Source: Branchiostoma floridae
Taxonomy: Eukaryota; Chordata; Leptocardii; Amphioxiformes; Branchiostomatidae
Assembly: GCF_000003815.2 (NCBI RefSeq)
Contig: NC_049980.1
Span: 17,876,175-17,927,168 of the forward strand
Length of the DNA: 50,994 nt
Direction of reading: 5' to 3'
The notes under the pieces were generated by a model that did not search any database, had not been told where the DNA came from, and worked only from the letters and a program-made list of their open reading frames with translations. The position numbers and the translations under genes were made by a program. This document shows positions 31,628 through 43,700 of this stretch, piece after piece; position 1 is the first letter of the stretch, and every line of letters begins with the position of its first letter.

Positions 31628-33792
31628 GTAAGTCGTGTGAATCCATAATTTGGCATAGCACATTTACTTGTAATATACACACTCCATGTGTTTAACTGCA
31701 TGGCAACACTCTCGTAAAGATAGCACTTTCAGGCAGCAAACATAGACTTTGCTCCAGGTGAGGGGGTGGGGGTGGGCAGGAGAAACACAATGAGAATAGT
31801 TTTACCGAACAAGGTCACGAAGGTGAGAAATGCAAAACTCGAAACAATCCGATAGTGCATTTTTCCTCAAAGTGTACACTATCATTGCCCCCACCCTGTT
31901 TTCTGGAACGCTAGAACTATGGTTGAGAACGGTTTGGTGGTGCACGGCTACGGACGGTCAGACTTGCATGGCCTGGTGAGACAGGTATTCGGTATGCCAG
32001 CGCTAGGGGACGGTAGAATGCCTTATAAACAGGACACGAGGTGATAGTATAGTGTTACATCGAGGGGTGCATAGGTTGAACCATTAATAGTTTTAGGGGC
32101 GTATGTTTAATTGAACCAATTTCGTATAACAGTATCCACAAGATCCACAGAATACACCATCAATATCCATTTAATGTTACCCAAGACTTCATGATCGGAT
32201 ATCAGTAATTACAAACGATAACGATGCTCCGTGAACTTTCCGTGACAGTACTGGGGACCGTGGGATCCCAGGACAGAGATCTAGGCGTAGATAATAGTAA
32301 TACTAATAGACTCGTTTTGTGGACCATAGATATGCAATGGTTCTCATATATGGTAACGTTATCTCCCCCCAAAAAAAGGTTAACTTTTTGATCATATATA
32401 CTTTCTCCCCTGGAAATATTTGGATCAGCCCTCGTCTAATTTTTAACGATGGAGGGATGTACTAGTAAAACAAACACATCATAAACTCTTTCTATTGTTA
32501 GGGCACACTGCAATATCGAGAATGTACCACGCAAAAGACTTATTTTTCGATATCCAACCGTCAGGTGGAGAAGTGCTTTCTGCATGCAGATGTAGTTTTC
32601 TAAGATGTTATAAGTATTTATTTGCGGTCGGTGGTGGGGAAATATGATCGTTAATCATGGATTTGTTATCTATCCTTTCCGCCCCCACCCACAGTAGGAC
32701 CAGGATGGTACTAAGGAAGCCACTAGAAATACTGAAGGTAATGATATTTTTTCTTAATAGATAACCGTTTTGTTCTGGTATATTTGTGAGGCTACACTTT
32801 TATTTCTCCGTACATTCTTGCGGCCCTGAGCTGTTTACGATTCCTTTGCAATTCTAATCGACGACGAGGACACTAGGCACGAGGATCACATCGGAATAAA
32901 AAAACATACCTGTGATCGACAGGTGGTGTACAGAAAACAACAGTACGTGAGCCCCCCACGAAAAAAAAACTAAAGGTCGGGTATTGCTGAAATTCTCTGT
33001 GGAGCTTTCATTATAATAGTCAGTTTTACTATTTACCTGAAAAGGTGGAGGCCCCTTTGTGTGACAGGTACGTTGTAGGATTCGGACGATGGCTATGAGC
33101 TTACAGTGGTGCGGACTTCTTACGCCTGATGATCATGATTAACGCTGCACCTAGCCCATCCTGCGTGCTCTGTTCTGTATCAGCGCCGAAAAGCACCAGC
33201 TTGTGTTTCCCATTGCAAACATGTCTTCGTAATGTTGAAGGCGTTAGAGACAATCGGAAGACGCACTAGTCTCTGTCAGACCCCGTGTGGGTAGCTGGAA
33301 TATCGTGAGAGTGAGGAATGCAGTAGTAGAAATTGGTCTGCCAGAGGAGTCACGACTAGAGGGTTACCATTCGAAAATTGTAACTCTCTGGCTGGGGACC
33401 TCAACTTCTACTATTCCAGCTATCCATGAGGTCTTGTAGACACTAAATGTTGTTGGAAGAACGTGGAGAAAATGTTACCCTCTGGAACATGCAGGGGTAA
33501 AACATGGTAGAGCATGAATTATGTCCTTCATGTACTGGGTATAAAGTGAACGTGAACGCTTCCAGGAAAAATATCGATTATCGTAAGGTTCATATGAAAT
33601 CAATACACCGTCAATGTCGTTCCAAATAACTAAATAAGATAAGATCGACAGATGTACCATTCATGAATGAATTCATTTTAAAACGCCTTTATTTAGCTTC
33701 AAACTAGAGGAAATCCAATAAAACGGTTTCCTTTCGTGTGCCTTCCTAAATTTGTTTAACAGGAATTCTCTTTTCCGTTTCTTCCAAAGCAG
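31628..33792. other. Unassigned region upstream of the PAQR exons
   Basis: Intron or intergenic. A 50-base open stretch at 31915-31985 (MVENGLVVHGYGRS) ends at a GTATTC donor-like site but does not join in phase to 31627. An imperfect hairpin lies at 33289-33422. Otherwise nothing recognised. Confidence 0.4.
33289..33422. repeat. Imperfect hairpin, MITE-like
   Basis: gggtagctggaata (33289-33302) and tattccagctatcc (33409-33422) are inverted with one mismatch, and inner words agtagtagaaattgg / caacttctactatt continue the pairing. 134 bp, no coding capacity. Confidence 0.5.
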
Positions 33793-35011
33793 GGAATGAT
33801 GCGGCTCCCCAGAATGCCTTGTACCAAGCGGTCGCAAGAAGTGCCTGTGCTGTTCCGAGAACCGTACGTACACGACGGGCACCGCCCTCCGCACCAGCCC
33901 TGGCACCACTACCTCCTCAGTCTCTTCCAGATTCACAACGAGGTGATGAACGCATGGACCCACCTCATCCCCTTCTCCATCCTCCTCTACAATGTTTTCA
34001 CCCGTACCGGTAACAACATGTCTAGTACTTGTATCAGCAGTAATTTTTTCACTTTATCATTCTTACTGTTGCAGACACTTTGGCATGAATGCAGACAAGT
34101 TTCACCTTTTTTTTTCAAATATAAACTCTTCGTTTCATGTCAGTTTTAGTCTGATGATACAGATTTTAATCGATGAATTCCCCGATGTTGTGTTTATTTT
34201 CCAGGTGAGCTAGACTTCAGCGCTGACCACACGAGTTGGGCCCTCCTGCTGCTCGGGTTCGGCGGCTGTTCCTTCTTGTTCCTCAGCTTCGCTGCCCACC
34301 TTTTCCAGTCCCACTCCGAGCATGCGCACTACATGTGCTTCATCNNNNNNNNNNNNNNNNNNNNNNNNNNNNNNNNNNNNNNNNNNNNNNNNNNNNNNNN
34401 NNNNNNNNNNNNNNNNNNNNNNNNNNNNNNNNNNNNNNNNNNNNCCATTTGCAGTGATCCGTGGTTTTCGCGTGTGTTTAAACCTGTCTTCTTCCCACCT
34501 GTTGGTAGTGAGCGGTTGTTACACGTGTATCTGTTGTTCGTACGGGAAGGTCAGGTTCAACCGACCCTATCCACCCATGCGCTGGGTACTGCAGATAAGC
34601 GCCATTGGCAGCATGTATGTTCTGTCCATGTCTCCCGTCCTGCACCGCGTCATGATGGACCACGCCCGCAACAGTATGGACACGGTGTCATGGATGCACG
34701 TGGCTCACACCGCCTTCTTCATGACAGGCGTCTTTTTCTACACGTCCAACGTACCTCATAGGTTTCAGCCGGGCATGTTCGACATCGTTGGTCACGGACA
34801 CCAGCTCTTCCACGTTGCCATGGCAACAATGGCCATCATACAGTTTGAGACTGTTTTTCGTGACCTTCAATCCGGTCGCCACTTTCTGCTGTCTCGTCCG
34901 TCGGTCACGTCAATCACGGTGCAGGCCACTGTCGTCCTTTTATGTTGTGTAGTCAGCACTCTCACCATGGCGGCTAAAGTGCGCAGAAAGCTGAAGAACA
35001 AAGTACAGTAA
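33793..35011 (+). CDS. Membrane progestin receptor-like PAQR protein, partial across a gap, with one apparent frameshift
   Basis: A seven-span progestin/adipoQ receptor; members of the mPR branch bind steroids at the cell surface. Exons: 33793-34009 (ATG 33796), 34205-34344 (runs into N), 34455-35011. Exon 1 has the family start EVPVLFREPYVHDGHRPP, SLFQIHNEVMNAWTHLIPF. Exon 2 has LSFAAHLFQSHSEHAHYMCF, the conserved S-x3-H segment. The last exon has DPWFSRVFKPVFFP, then, one base out of register, VSGCYTCICCSYGKVRFNRP, SMSPVLHRV and FDIVGHGHQLFH, the conserved histidine motif. One more C in the CCC at 34494-34496 would restore the frame. The tail ends KVRRKLKNKVQ. The coding sequence between TM3 and TM4 is partly lost in the gap. 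Whether coding starts at 33796 or in an upstream exon is open. Confidence 0.8.
34345..34444. other. Assembly gap (100 N) interrupting the PAQR gene
   Basis: The gap begins inside an exon (after CF-I of the H-Y-M-C-F-I sequence) and ends ten bases before the acceptor tttgcag at 34454. The rest of that exon and its donor are missing. Confidence 0.99.
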
Positions 35012-36386
35012 TTAAGTCGGTTGTTCTGAACTCTTGGTAAATCCATTATGGTCATCTGGCTATACAAGCTCATTTTCCTCTCCGTTATTTGTGCAAGGGG
35101 TCAAAACAGCCTCCCTAATTTGTGGCAATACAAACGTCCTCAGGTATAAATTCATCTGTAAAAGTTGGACAATTAGTCCAAAATTACATTAGAAAAGGGG
35201 CCAGAATTGAGTGTTGATTGACATAAGTTAGGTTGACAATGTCCTAGTCCAATGTCCAGGTGTAACCTGATCGAGAACACATGTACACAATTACTTAGTT
35301 TAACGTCACAAAACCGTTATAATGCAGTCTCTGGACATTTGAAAACTGACATTGTGCATTTAGGATCAAACAGCTAACTTGATGACATGGTGCATTTGGG
35401 ATTAAACAGCTAACCTATTAATGCTATTAAAGGTCTTCAAGAGACCATAGGTGTAATGATGCTACAAAAGAACGAAGTGCTGAATATATAACGCTGCTCA
35501 TGTAGAGATATAAAAATAGACTCCACATGAAAGCGTCGGACTATAACGCTAGAGGCGATGCTGATACGATCCAACTCCAATTGAAGTCAAATATTTTTCA
35601 CTGGATTTGTTTGTTGCCTAGTGATCGGAAATCCGGTATGACTCAGATCTTAAGATTTTGCGAACGAAAGAAAGGTGCTAGGTGCGCAGTTCTATATCTT
35701 ACCAAATGGAATGGGTGAAGTAAATGTAACAGATATTGTGTTTGAATTTGCGGTCCCGTTGTATTCTTTCCACTTGTGTACCACTGATGTGTGGCCAACG
35801 AACAAAGAAGCATCTCTGGATACAAATTCGCACAATGACTGCCGAAATTTCTTCAGTCAGCCATGAAATTAGCAGAACCATTGGCAGAACAAATATGTCA
35901 CTGCTGTTACCTAAGAAGTTGTAACGTTGCGGAAAAGAATTTCACCGAACTTGTTAAGTCGTTGAAGTGAACGTCAGTAGCCCCCCTTCAGAAATCTTTG
36001 CCCGGAAGGAAGGCCAAGAAACCCGGCAACTCAGTTCGGACGTTTCTCAATGTCTGTAATCAATATGACGTTCCGATAAGTTTTGAAGTTGGCCCATATA
36101 TGCAATTGAAATGTGAGAAATGAATTAAAAATAAGCGGTCTGATTTTGTAGTACAAGTGTGGCCGTCCGTTGGTACGTCTGTTTTCCAAGTTCGAGAGCA
36201 ACAGATGGCTATGTCAGTCTTACATAATATTTACATCGCCATAACGTCTATAAATATTAGACATGGATTCGAATCCCTTCCGGTGAAAGTGCTGTAACTT
36301 GCACAAATCTAAGCACTACGCCCTCTGTTTTTACCGCGGAGGATGTGTGGATGCTGGGGGTGGGTGTGTATTGATATTGTCGTGCC

Positions 36387-36503
36387 CATTCTCCTACACA
36401 GAGACTGAAAAGAGGATCCGGACTTACGTATACCCGCGTCATCAAACTCCGACGGGCCCTGGAGGACTGAATGTCGCCGGATGCGGCTCTGTGTAGGAGA
36501 ATG
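36387..36503. repeat. Perfect 17-bp inverted repeat enclosing 83 bases
   Basis: cattctcctacacagag at 36387-36403 is the exact reverse complement of ctctgtgtaggagaatg at 36487-36503. It may be a small MITE or a structured RNA; no target duplication was recognised. Confidence 0.7.
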
Positions 36504-37021
36504 ATCGTCTCCTGATTATTCTAATCCGTGAAACTACCTATGTCACTGACTCAGCCGAAATTCCTGCAAATATTTGAGTGAGACAGAGGAACTTTTAGTT
36601 GCAGTTTTAATGCACGTTACCAGGTGGCGTATCTAGCAACGAGGTCAGTATCATGAGTATGGTGGCTGAGCAAGCCGAAATCAGTACTAGTTGTTACAAA
36701 ATACATGCGCATAACCTTAATGGGAACTGGCGGCTTGCACCATTTATGTTCTCCCTGTTAAAACCAGAGGTGGAATTAACTAACTACATACACTACGTGC
36801 CATTACGTTAAGTATTTAGTGCAAATACTGTTATTACGAAGTAAAGACAAAGCCATTTATTATATTAACTCTTGCATAAGAAGTTATTTCCACAGAACAC
36901 CATGAACTTGCACCTTATCGCCAGTGTATTAATGTCCTTTTCAGCATGACTTTTATTGGGAGGAATTCAACTAATGGTACTTGGCACTTCATTATACCAT
37001 ATGGCGCTTTGGATTGTTAAA

Positions 37022-37216
37022 TACTGTAAATGCAGAAATGTTCGCGGTTTTTGCGGTGACCACTTCACCGCGAATTTAAAACCACCGCGAACATTTTTCT
37101 ATTATGAAATTAGATCGCAGTCTATGGTGTTACCGCGAACTTAAATCCACTGCGAAAAGTCCTTTTTCCCGCTACCGCGAAATTAAATCCCCGCAAACTT
37201 AAATACATTTACAGTA
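37022..37216. mobile_element. MITE with tactgtaaatg inverted ends
   Basis: tactgtaaatg (37022-37032) is mirrored by catttacagta (37206-37216). The interior has several ccgcgaa/ttcgcgg words in both orientations, giving extended imperfect pairing. The outermost TA on both sides would fit a TA target duplication (mariner-like). 195 bp, non-coding. Confidence 0.7.
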
Positions 37217-37784
37217 ACATTGTGACTGCTGAGTACAATTGTATGAAAGCCCTCTAGACTTGGCTTTTCAGTAGATGCTCTGGCACAAATCTACATTAGT
37301 AGAGGAAACAACAAAGTTTTAACTTTAAAAAGGGGTCATAATAAGAAATTGGACAAAAATATCTAATCATTTTGTCTTTAATCACTTTGTAACATTCAGA
37401 TCACAGTACATGTATCTGAGTATCATGCGCTGGATACTAGATATTTCAAATTATTTGTGACATACAGACTTAAGCGAAGAGCACACACTTATTCTGCATA
37501 CATGTTGTTGCCCTCTATTGTACCATTTACCATTTCATACCCCAACTAGGGAAAGCTGGAATCTCCACCTTGAACATCCAGTCATGTGGATAAACTAAAG
37601 CAAATGTTACTCAATTGTGACCCCATCTAATATGAGATGGTAACTTTTGGTTAACTTCAAATTACCTGCTATCAATGCCATATTAATGGAAATCATTTTG
37701 TACATAAATAAGTGGCAGATCAGTCACAGATAAAATCTGATAACTACACGATAATTTCAGCAAATCCCGATCTGCCTCCATGTT

Positions 37785-40700
37785 TCAGCGCCTCTTGTTC
37801 CCACCACCAGCAAGCAGGGTGGCAATTCTGATGAAGATGTTGAGTGTGTCGATGTAGATCCTCAGAGAACTGTAACAACAACATAAGAGTGCAGTCATTA
37901 TCAGGAACTCTCAGGACAAGAACAGTCATTATCAGTAATTAATCTTCATACATCTTCCATACTGGTCCGTCCAGTTTCCGTATGGCAAAGTTGGAGTGGA
38001 CCATGGAAAGTAAGGTTTTCGCATCTCCACTCCATTAGTGACTGATGCGTTACTATTCTTCCCGGAGTCCAGGTGAAGGAGATATGATGTAATTCCCATG
38101 TGGCTGATACGAGATGGAGGTTTGCCATGGTACTGAAAAACTACAGCATAATTGATGTTTTCTTGACATCCCCCTATTGTTCCCATCTTCTATTTCTCTC
38201 AGCTGATAGTTTTGTCATGCTGAACTTACGCATTGACGGGGTCGTATGGGCGAGCAGCGTAGAGGGGATAGGTTTCTGCTTTCCTGATGATATGCTGAGT
38301 GTCGTACAACAGGAAGGCTCCAAACAGGATGAGTCCACCGTACATACTGATGGAGTACAGACCCAGCCCCAGGGCTCCGGTGGGTGGGATGAACATGTTC
38401 CCTACACAGGGACACAAGCCAGTGGACAACAATGTAAGTCTAAATGTGACATCTTCATGAATTTTCACTTAAAGGAAAAAAAAAACTCTGTATTTACACA
38501 CTTCACAAGTCACATATTAAGACTTAAAGGCATACTACGGGATTTTTGAACAAAACAAAAAGTAGCTTTTCCTACTTTTTCTTTACATTGTTAGTTCAAT
38601 CAACCCTATAGCATTGCATACCAATATTCATTGAGAGATGCTGCGACATCAATGCACCACATAAGCATGATGTATAAAAATTGTGATCTCCCAAGAAACA
38701 GATGGGCACAGGCTGGTTACTGCCTCTGTGTGTTGTTGTTTCTTGCTTATCAGCCTGGCTTCCCAGTGGGGGGCCAGTTGACAGTTCCTCTGAGTACAGT
38801 AGACTAGCTTTCTGCACAAGGTTTCTTGCAGTTTTGAAGGGAATATGACCTTAGCTTGTTGATATCCTACGAAATAGACTAATAAGTTCATGATTATATG
38901 CTATTTTAGAATGATTAGATATAGGTGTTTCCAAAGAAGGTCTCCATTGTGTTCTTTATCTGCAGTCTGACATGCATGTGCTAACTGATTACCCCACCCC
39001 GGGGGACCTACCAGTGGCAAGCAAGACCCGGAGGGTCTAACTTGGGGGGACACAAGGTTACAGGGTGCCTAGAGCGGAATGTTTGTAGGCTAATCCTTTA
39101 CGTTGCAAACGTGAAATAATGACACAAAAGTGTCAAAAAGTGACAAAAAGTAGTAGTAAATCTGATATTTCTTAATTCTAGAATATTTCAAATTTGAGCG
39201 CAAAAAACTGCGTAGTATGCCTTTAAATGAAATGTATGGTACAGTGGTACTTGAAAAGGCTTTAATGTCTGATAGAGTATTTCAAACCATTTATCTGATA
39301 GATTGTGCTGTGACCAACAACATTAGGTGCTTGTATGCCAGCACAACAGAAAGACAATTACTCCTAAAATCTTTACAAGCTTTGTCACAGTACTGGTTCA
39401 ACATACTAACCAATAGAAGCCATGAAGACAACACCCAATCCAATGGCCAAAGGTCCGCCCATGTTCAGAAACTTCTCACTGGGAGCACACACTGCAACAG
39501 CTGACAGACCTGCAACACAGCAGTATCATCTGTCACAAACAGACACAATCTGCACCAAACCAGTCAGGGTTGCCAATAATGTTTGATACAATACACCTGA
39601 TCTTCAGCCATACTGTCTGTCACACAGGTATATTATGCAGGAGACACGCATGGTGAATTTCACGGTAGTTATACAGTACAAACTAAAAGTGTTATTAAAT
39701 GTTTAGTCTGTAAATTGACAGCTTGGAAATTGACAGTATAGTAAAATAGGTATACATTGTTAGGGGATACAGATGTTATGTCACAAAAGACTAAACAGCA
39801 AAAATATAGGGCATGTCTTCATTTTGTCTCTCACATGTCACAAGATTTCATAGTGTAGCAAATATGGAAATCTTGACAACATCAGCTTTGTTCCAGTCTG
39901 CAGTCAAGACCAGTTTATGGTTCATCTTGTTAAGTACAGAGTTTGTTAACAAGGTGTCAGAACAAGAAATCAGCTTACAGAACTTTGGGGCCATGTGGAT
40001 ATCTAGTGTTAAGTGTAGATTCTGAGGGAAAGAAGCTGGACCACAACATTTTTTTTATCTAACAATAATGTATAATAGCTATAAGCACAGAATACAGCTG
40101 TGGAAATACCACTTGCATGCACAGATTACTGTCTACTGAGTAATTACATTGTGTTGCCATTACATTACAAATACAGCATACCAATGCTCAATTACTAGAC
40201 ATCACCTTACCCTTAAAAAGAGAATTAGCCCGTTTAAACTCACCTACAATTTAGTGGTCTCACAATCAAAGCAATCCGTATATAATAACTAAAACTAAAG
40301 CTGGAATGCTTGCTAACCTTATATTTGTGTTGACACAATGACCAATGGCTATGTACAAGATTGAAGGTGGAGATAGGCATGCGTACTTCATTGAACCAAA
40401 CCACGGGCTTTTTGGCGTGGGCAAACAGTTGGATACTGATTACCCTTTTAGTGGTCAGATTGATTCATTTCTTCATCCAAGTGGAACTTATGGTGTTAAA
40501 AATCAACAGATTATATTAGACATTTTGAAAAGTTCCCATCTTGGTGCAAATGCAGATATTAAGGAGAGAATGGCAAGAAGAGATGAGTAAGATTAATATC
40601 TAAATATATAAGTTGATAAGTATCAAGGAGGTTTGGAATTTGCAATATCACAAAACAGATATTTCATGGTATGTTTCCACTGACAATATCTTCTTATTGA

Positions 40701-43700
40701 ACCTCCATGATTTTACTAAATCCACCTGCCTTTCAATGAAAACTTCACAATACATGTACATGTATAGTGAGTGAATGTAGTGTATATTATTTCTTCTGGG
40801 TTGAATATAGCAAACATTGCCAGTTAAGTTGGAATCCCTTTTGTGATTGACCCTCAGGTCAGAATGAATGAAACAATGGACAATGCATACTGAGTGTTGG
40901 ATCCATCTATGTGCACAGGGTATTTTAACCAATCATAGCTAGATAGTTTACTGCCATAGTCAGGTAGCCAAAATAAACTCTGACCATTGTCAACAACCTA
41001 AAAGTAATTGACTGACCCAACGAACATTTAGGAAAATTCAACATCAATGTGAATGTTACTTAGTTAATCATAACTGCAGTATCAGAATATTTCTGTTACG
41101 TGAATCTTAACATAGCTAGATATCTAAAACATATTGAGCAAACACATGAAACCTTGAACATATCCAAAAAATGCGTATGTGTACTTTTTCAACCGCACTG
41201 CAAACACTTAATGTCAATTGTAAACTTGGACTTATGGACCCAACTTGAATTTTTCATACACATGTACTTAAAATAGCACCACCTGTAGACATAGGTATGC
41301 AGCTGCATGCAGGAGGGTGGGGTACATCGAATACTACAGCAAGTAGGCGTCAATGTACAAGCTAATCATGGGGGTCCTACAAACATGACAGACTTCTGAA
41401 CCATAGTATGCATGTTGCTGGAGGAAATAATGTACAAGTGATTAAAGGAAACCTCAAGCTAACAACAAAGTTATCCCTACCCCAACTGTAGTTGGTCTGA
41501 CTTAGACTTGTGGGTTCCCTTGTGTCTGAGGTAGTTAGATTGTTCCAGCAGGCTTGATCAGCATCCATCTTCTTCACGTCCTTCCAGTCCTCAATTGGCT
41601 TCGCAAGGATATTGATATGATAATATTGTAATCTGTATGTATGTAGATTCCTGTAGGGCTGCTAGTGCTTACCTCCCACAATCCCAGCTGTGTACCATGC
41701 TGCCCGCATCAGGATAGGTCCTCCGATGAAACACAGAGGTGCCACCACAGCACCCATCACTGCTGCATGGGTCAGCCAGGCCAGCTGCTTGGTACCGAAG
41801 CCAGGAGAGTACGGAATGGAGTGGGTGATCATGTTGGTTCCGATAATTGCTGCAAAAGTGGCTCCGATGGCCTACATGGAGTGTCAGGATTGAAAAATCA
41901 TAAGAGCAAAGCAAATTTTCTCTTTTCACATACTGATTTACAGTCTTCCATACTTCATGTCATCCATTTTGTAGCAAACTTGGATTACTAGAATCCTTGC
42001 AGTAAAAATGTCGGAACAGTATGTAGTAGGATATGTATAATAGATAAACTTTAAAATGTCATGTTTTAAATGCCGTAACCATTTGATTATAAAAATTTGG
42101 TAGAAATGACTATAAACTCTACTCAACTTCGCTCCTCATTTTCTTGTACTAATAAGTACCCCTTTAGATGCCTGCCAATATAATCTGTTCATTTTTAATC
42201 GGTCCAAAATCTGATCATCTGACTTTTTTTACCGGTCCAACAAAAAATTTTTACCATTAAACCCCCACTGGTGGTGCTTGTTTCCCAATACACCACAACT
42301 TGCACAATGAACAATGCCACTGCAGATAAACAATAATCAATACCCTCCTCCACATAGAACAGAGCTAATTGTAGACACAGTACTAGCACAACAGTTGGAA
42401 AAGATGTTTACCAGCCAGGAGTTCTTTGCGACGAGATTGAGCATGGCAGGGCTCCTGAAGACTGCTGCAGCTGTTGCTGCTGTCACAATGATCCCACCAC
42501 CAAAGTACATGTAGGTGTCCCTGATTCTGGCCTTCACGTAGTCCTGCCACATCCTGCAGAAAATGGCAAGATTAATTTGTGGAACGGCATCATTGCAATT
42601 AGTAGTTTACATACAGAATACACAACCCGTAATTTGAACTAGCCTTTCTTGAAATGGACAGTCCTAGTCCATAGTAACACTGGACACCAATACAATACTT
42701 ACACAGACTTCTCCAGTGCGGCTTACTGTGCCCCTGGTTCGCTGGACAGTCCCAGTCCATAGTAACACAGGGCACCAATACAATACTTACACAGACTTCT
42801 CCAGTGCCCCTGGTTCGCTGGACAGTCCCAGTCCATAGTAACACAGGGCACCAATACAATACTTACACAGACTTCTCCAGTGCCCCTGGTTCGCTGGACA
42901 GTCCCAGTCCATAGTAACACAGGGCACCAATACAATACTTACACAGACTTCTCCAGTGCCCCTGGTTCGCTGGACAGTCCCAGTCCATAGTAACACAGGG
43001 CACCAATACAATACTTACACAGACTTCTCCAGTGCCCCTGGTTCGCTGGACAGTCCCAGTCCATAGTAACACAGGGCACCAATACAATACTTACACAGAC
43101 TTCTCCAGTGCCCCTGGTTCGCTGGACAGTCCCAGTCCATAGTAACACAGGGCACCAATACAATACTTACACAGACTTCTCCAGTGCCCCTGGTTCGCTG
43201 GACATACCCAGTCCATAGTAACACAGGGCACCAATACAATACTTACACAGACTTCTCCAGTGCCCCTGGTTCGCTGGACAGACCCAGTCCATAGTAACAC
43301 AGGGCACCAATACCAAACAGTGCTGCTCCAGCTGCTGCCCCTTGACCGATGGAAATTGCTGCAAATTCAGAAAATTTCTTTAATTTGCTTATTCCAGCTA
43401 TATATGGAAGCATTGACCAGATTGATCAAAAATGTTTCAGAAAGAACTTTTAAACATTTTATGCAATCAACAGCAAGCAAAATATAACACAACAACTTAG
43501 AAGAAGCAATGTTATCTATAATAATAGTGTATATCATTTACAAAAACAAAACAACCAACATTACACATACACGTACATACAGAAACTTTCGTTTCTTTTG
43601 GGGGTTTTTTAGGCTACCAACTTCAATTTGCTGAAGACTTTTGTAGCCTATATAGGAAAGTCGTGTAAAGTGCCTTTCCCAAGGGCACAAGATCAGTGAC

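Larger units (their letters stand above)
35012..37784. other. Intergenic region between convergent PAQR and GHITM genes
   Basis: About 2.8 kb without a supported gene. It contains a 17-bp perfect hairpin at 36387-36503 and a MITE at 37022-37216. The many short reading frames show no domains. Confidence 0.5.

Noticed and set aside
31901-31985. Open stretch as second exon after 31627
   Set aside because: Joining at its only AG acceptor gives an immediate TGA in the required phase.
39217-39504. 95-aa + strand frame
   Set aside because: It overlaps a GHITM exon on the other strand (39411-39509) and the end of the MITE; it is a shadow frame.
42655-43313. Regular 76-bp repeats resembling a CRISPR array, and a ladder of overlapping 74-aa reading frames
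   Set aside because: The whole unit repeats with no variable spacers and it contains the end of a GHITM exon; the genome is clearly eukaryotic. The reading frames are the repeat read in a wrong frame.
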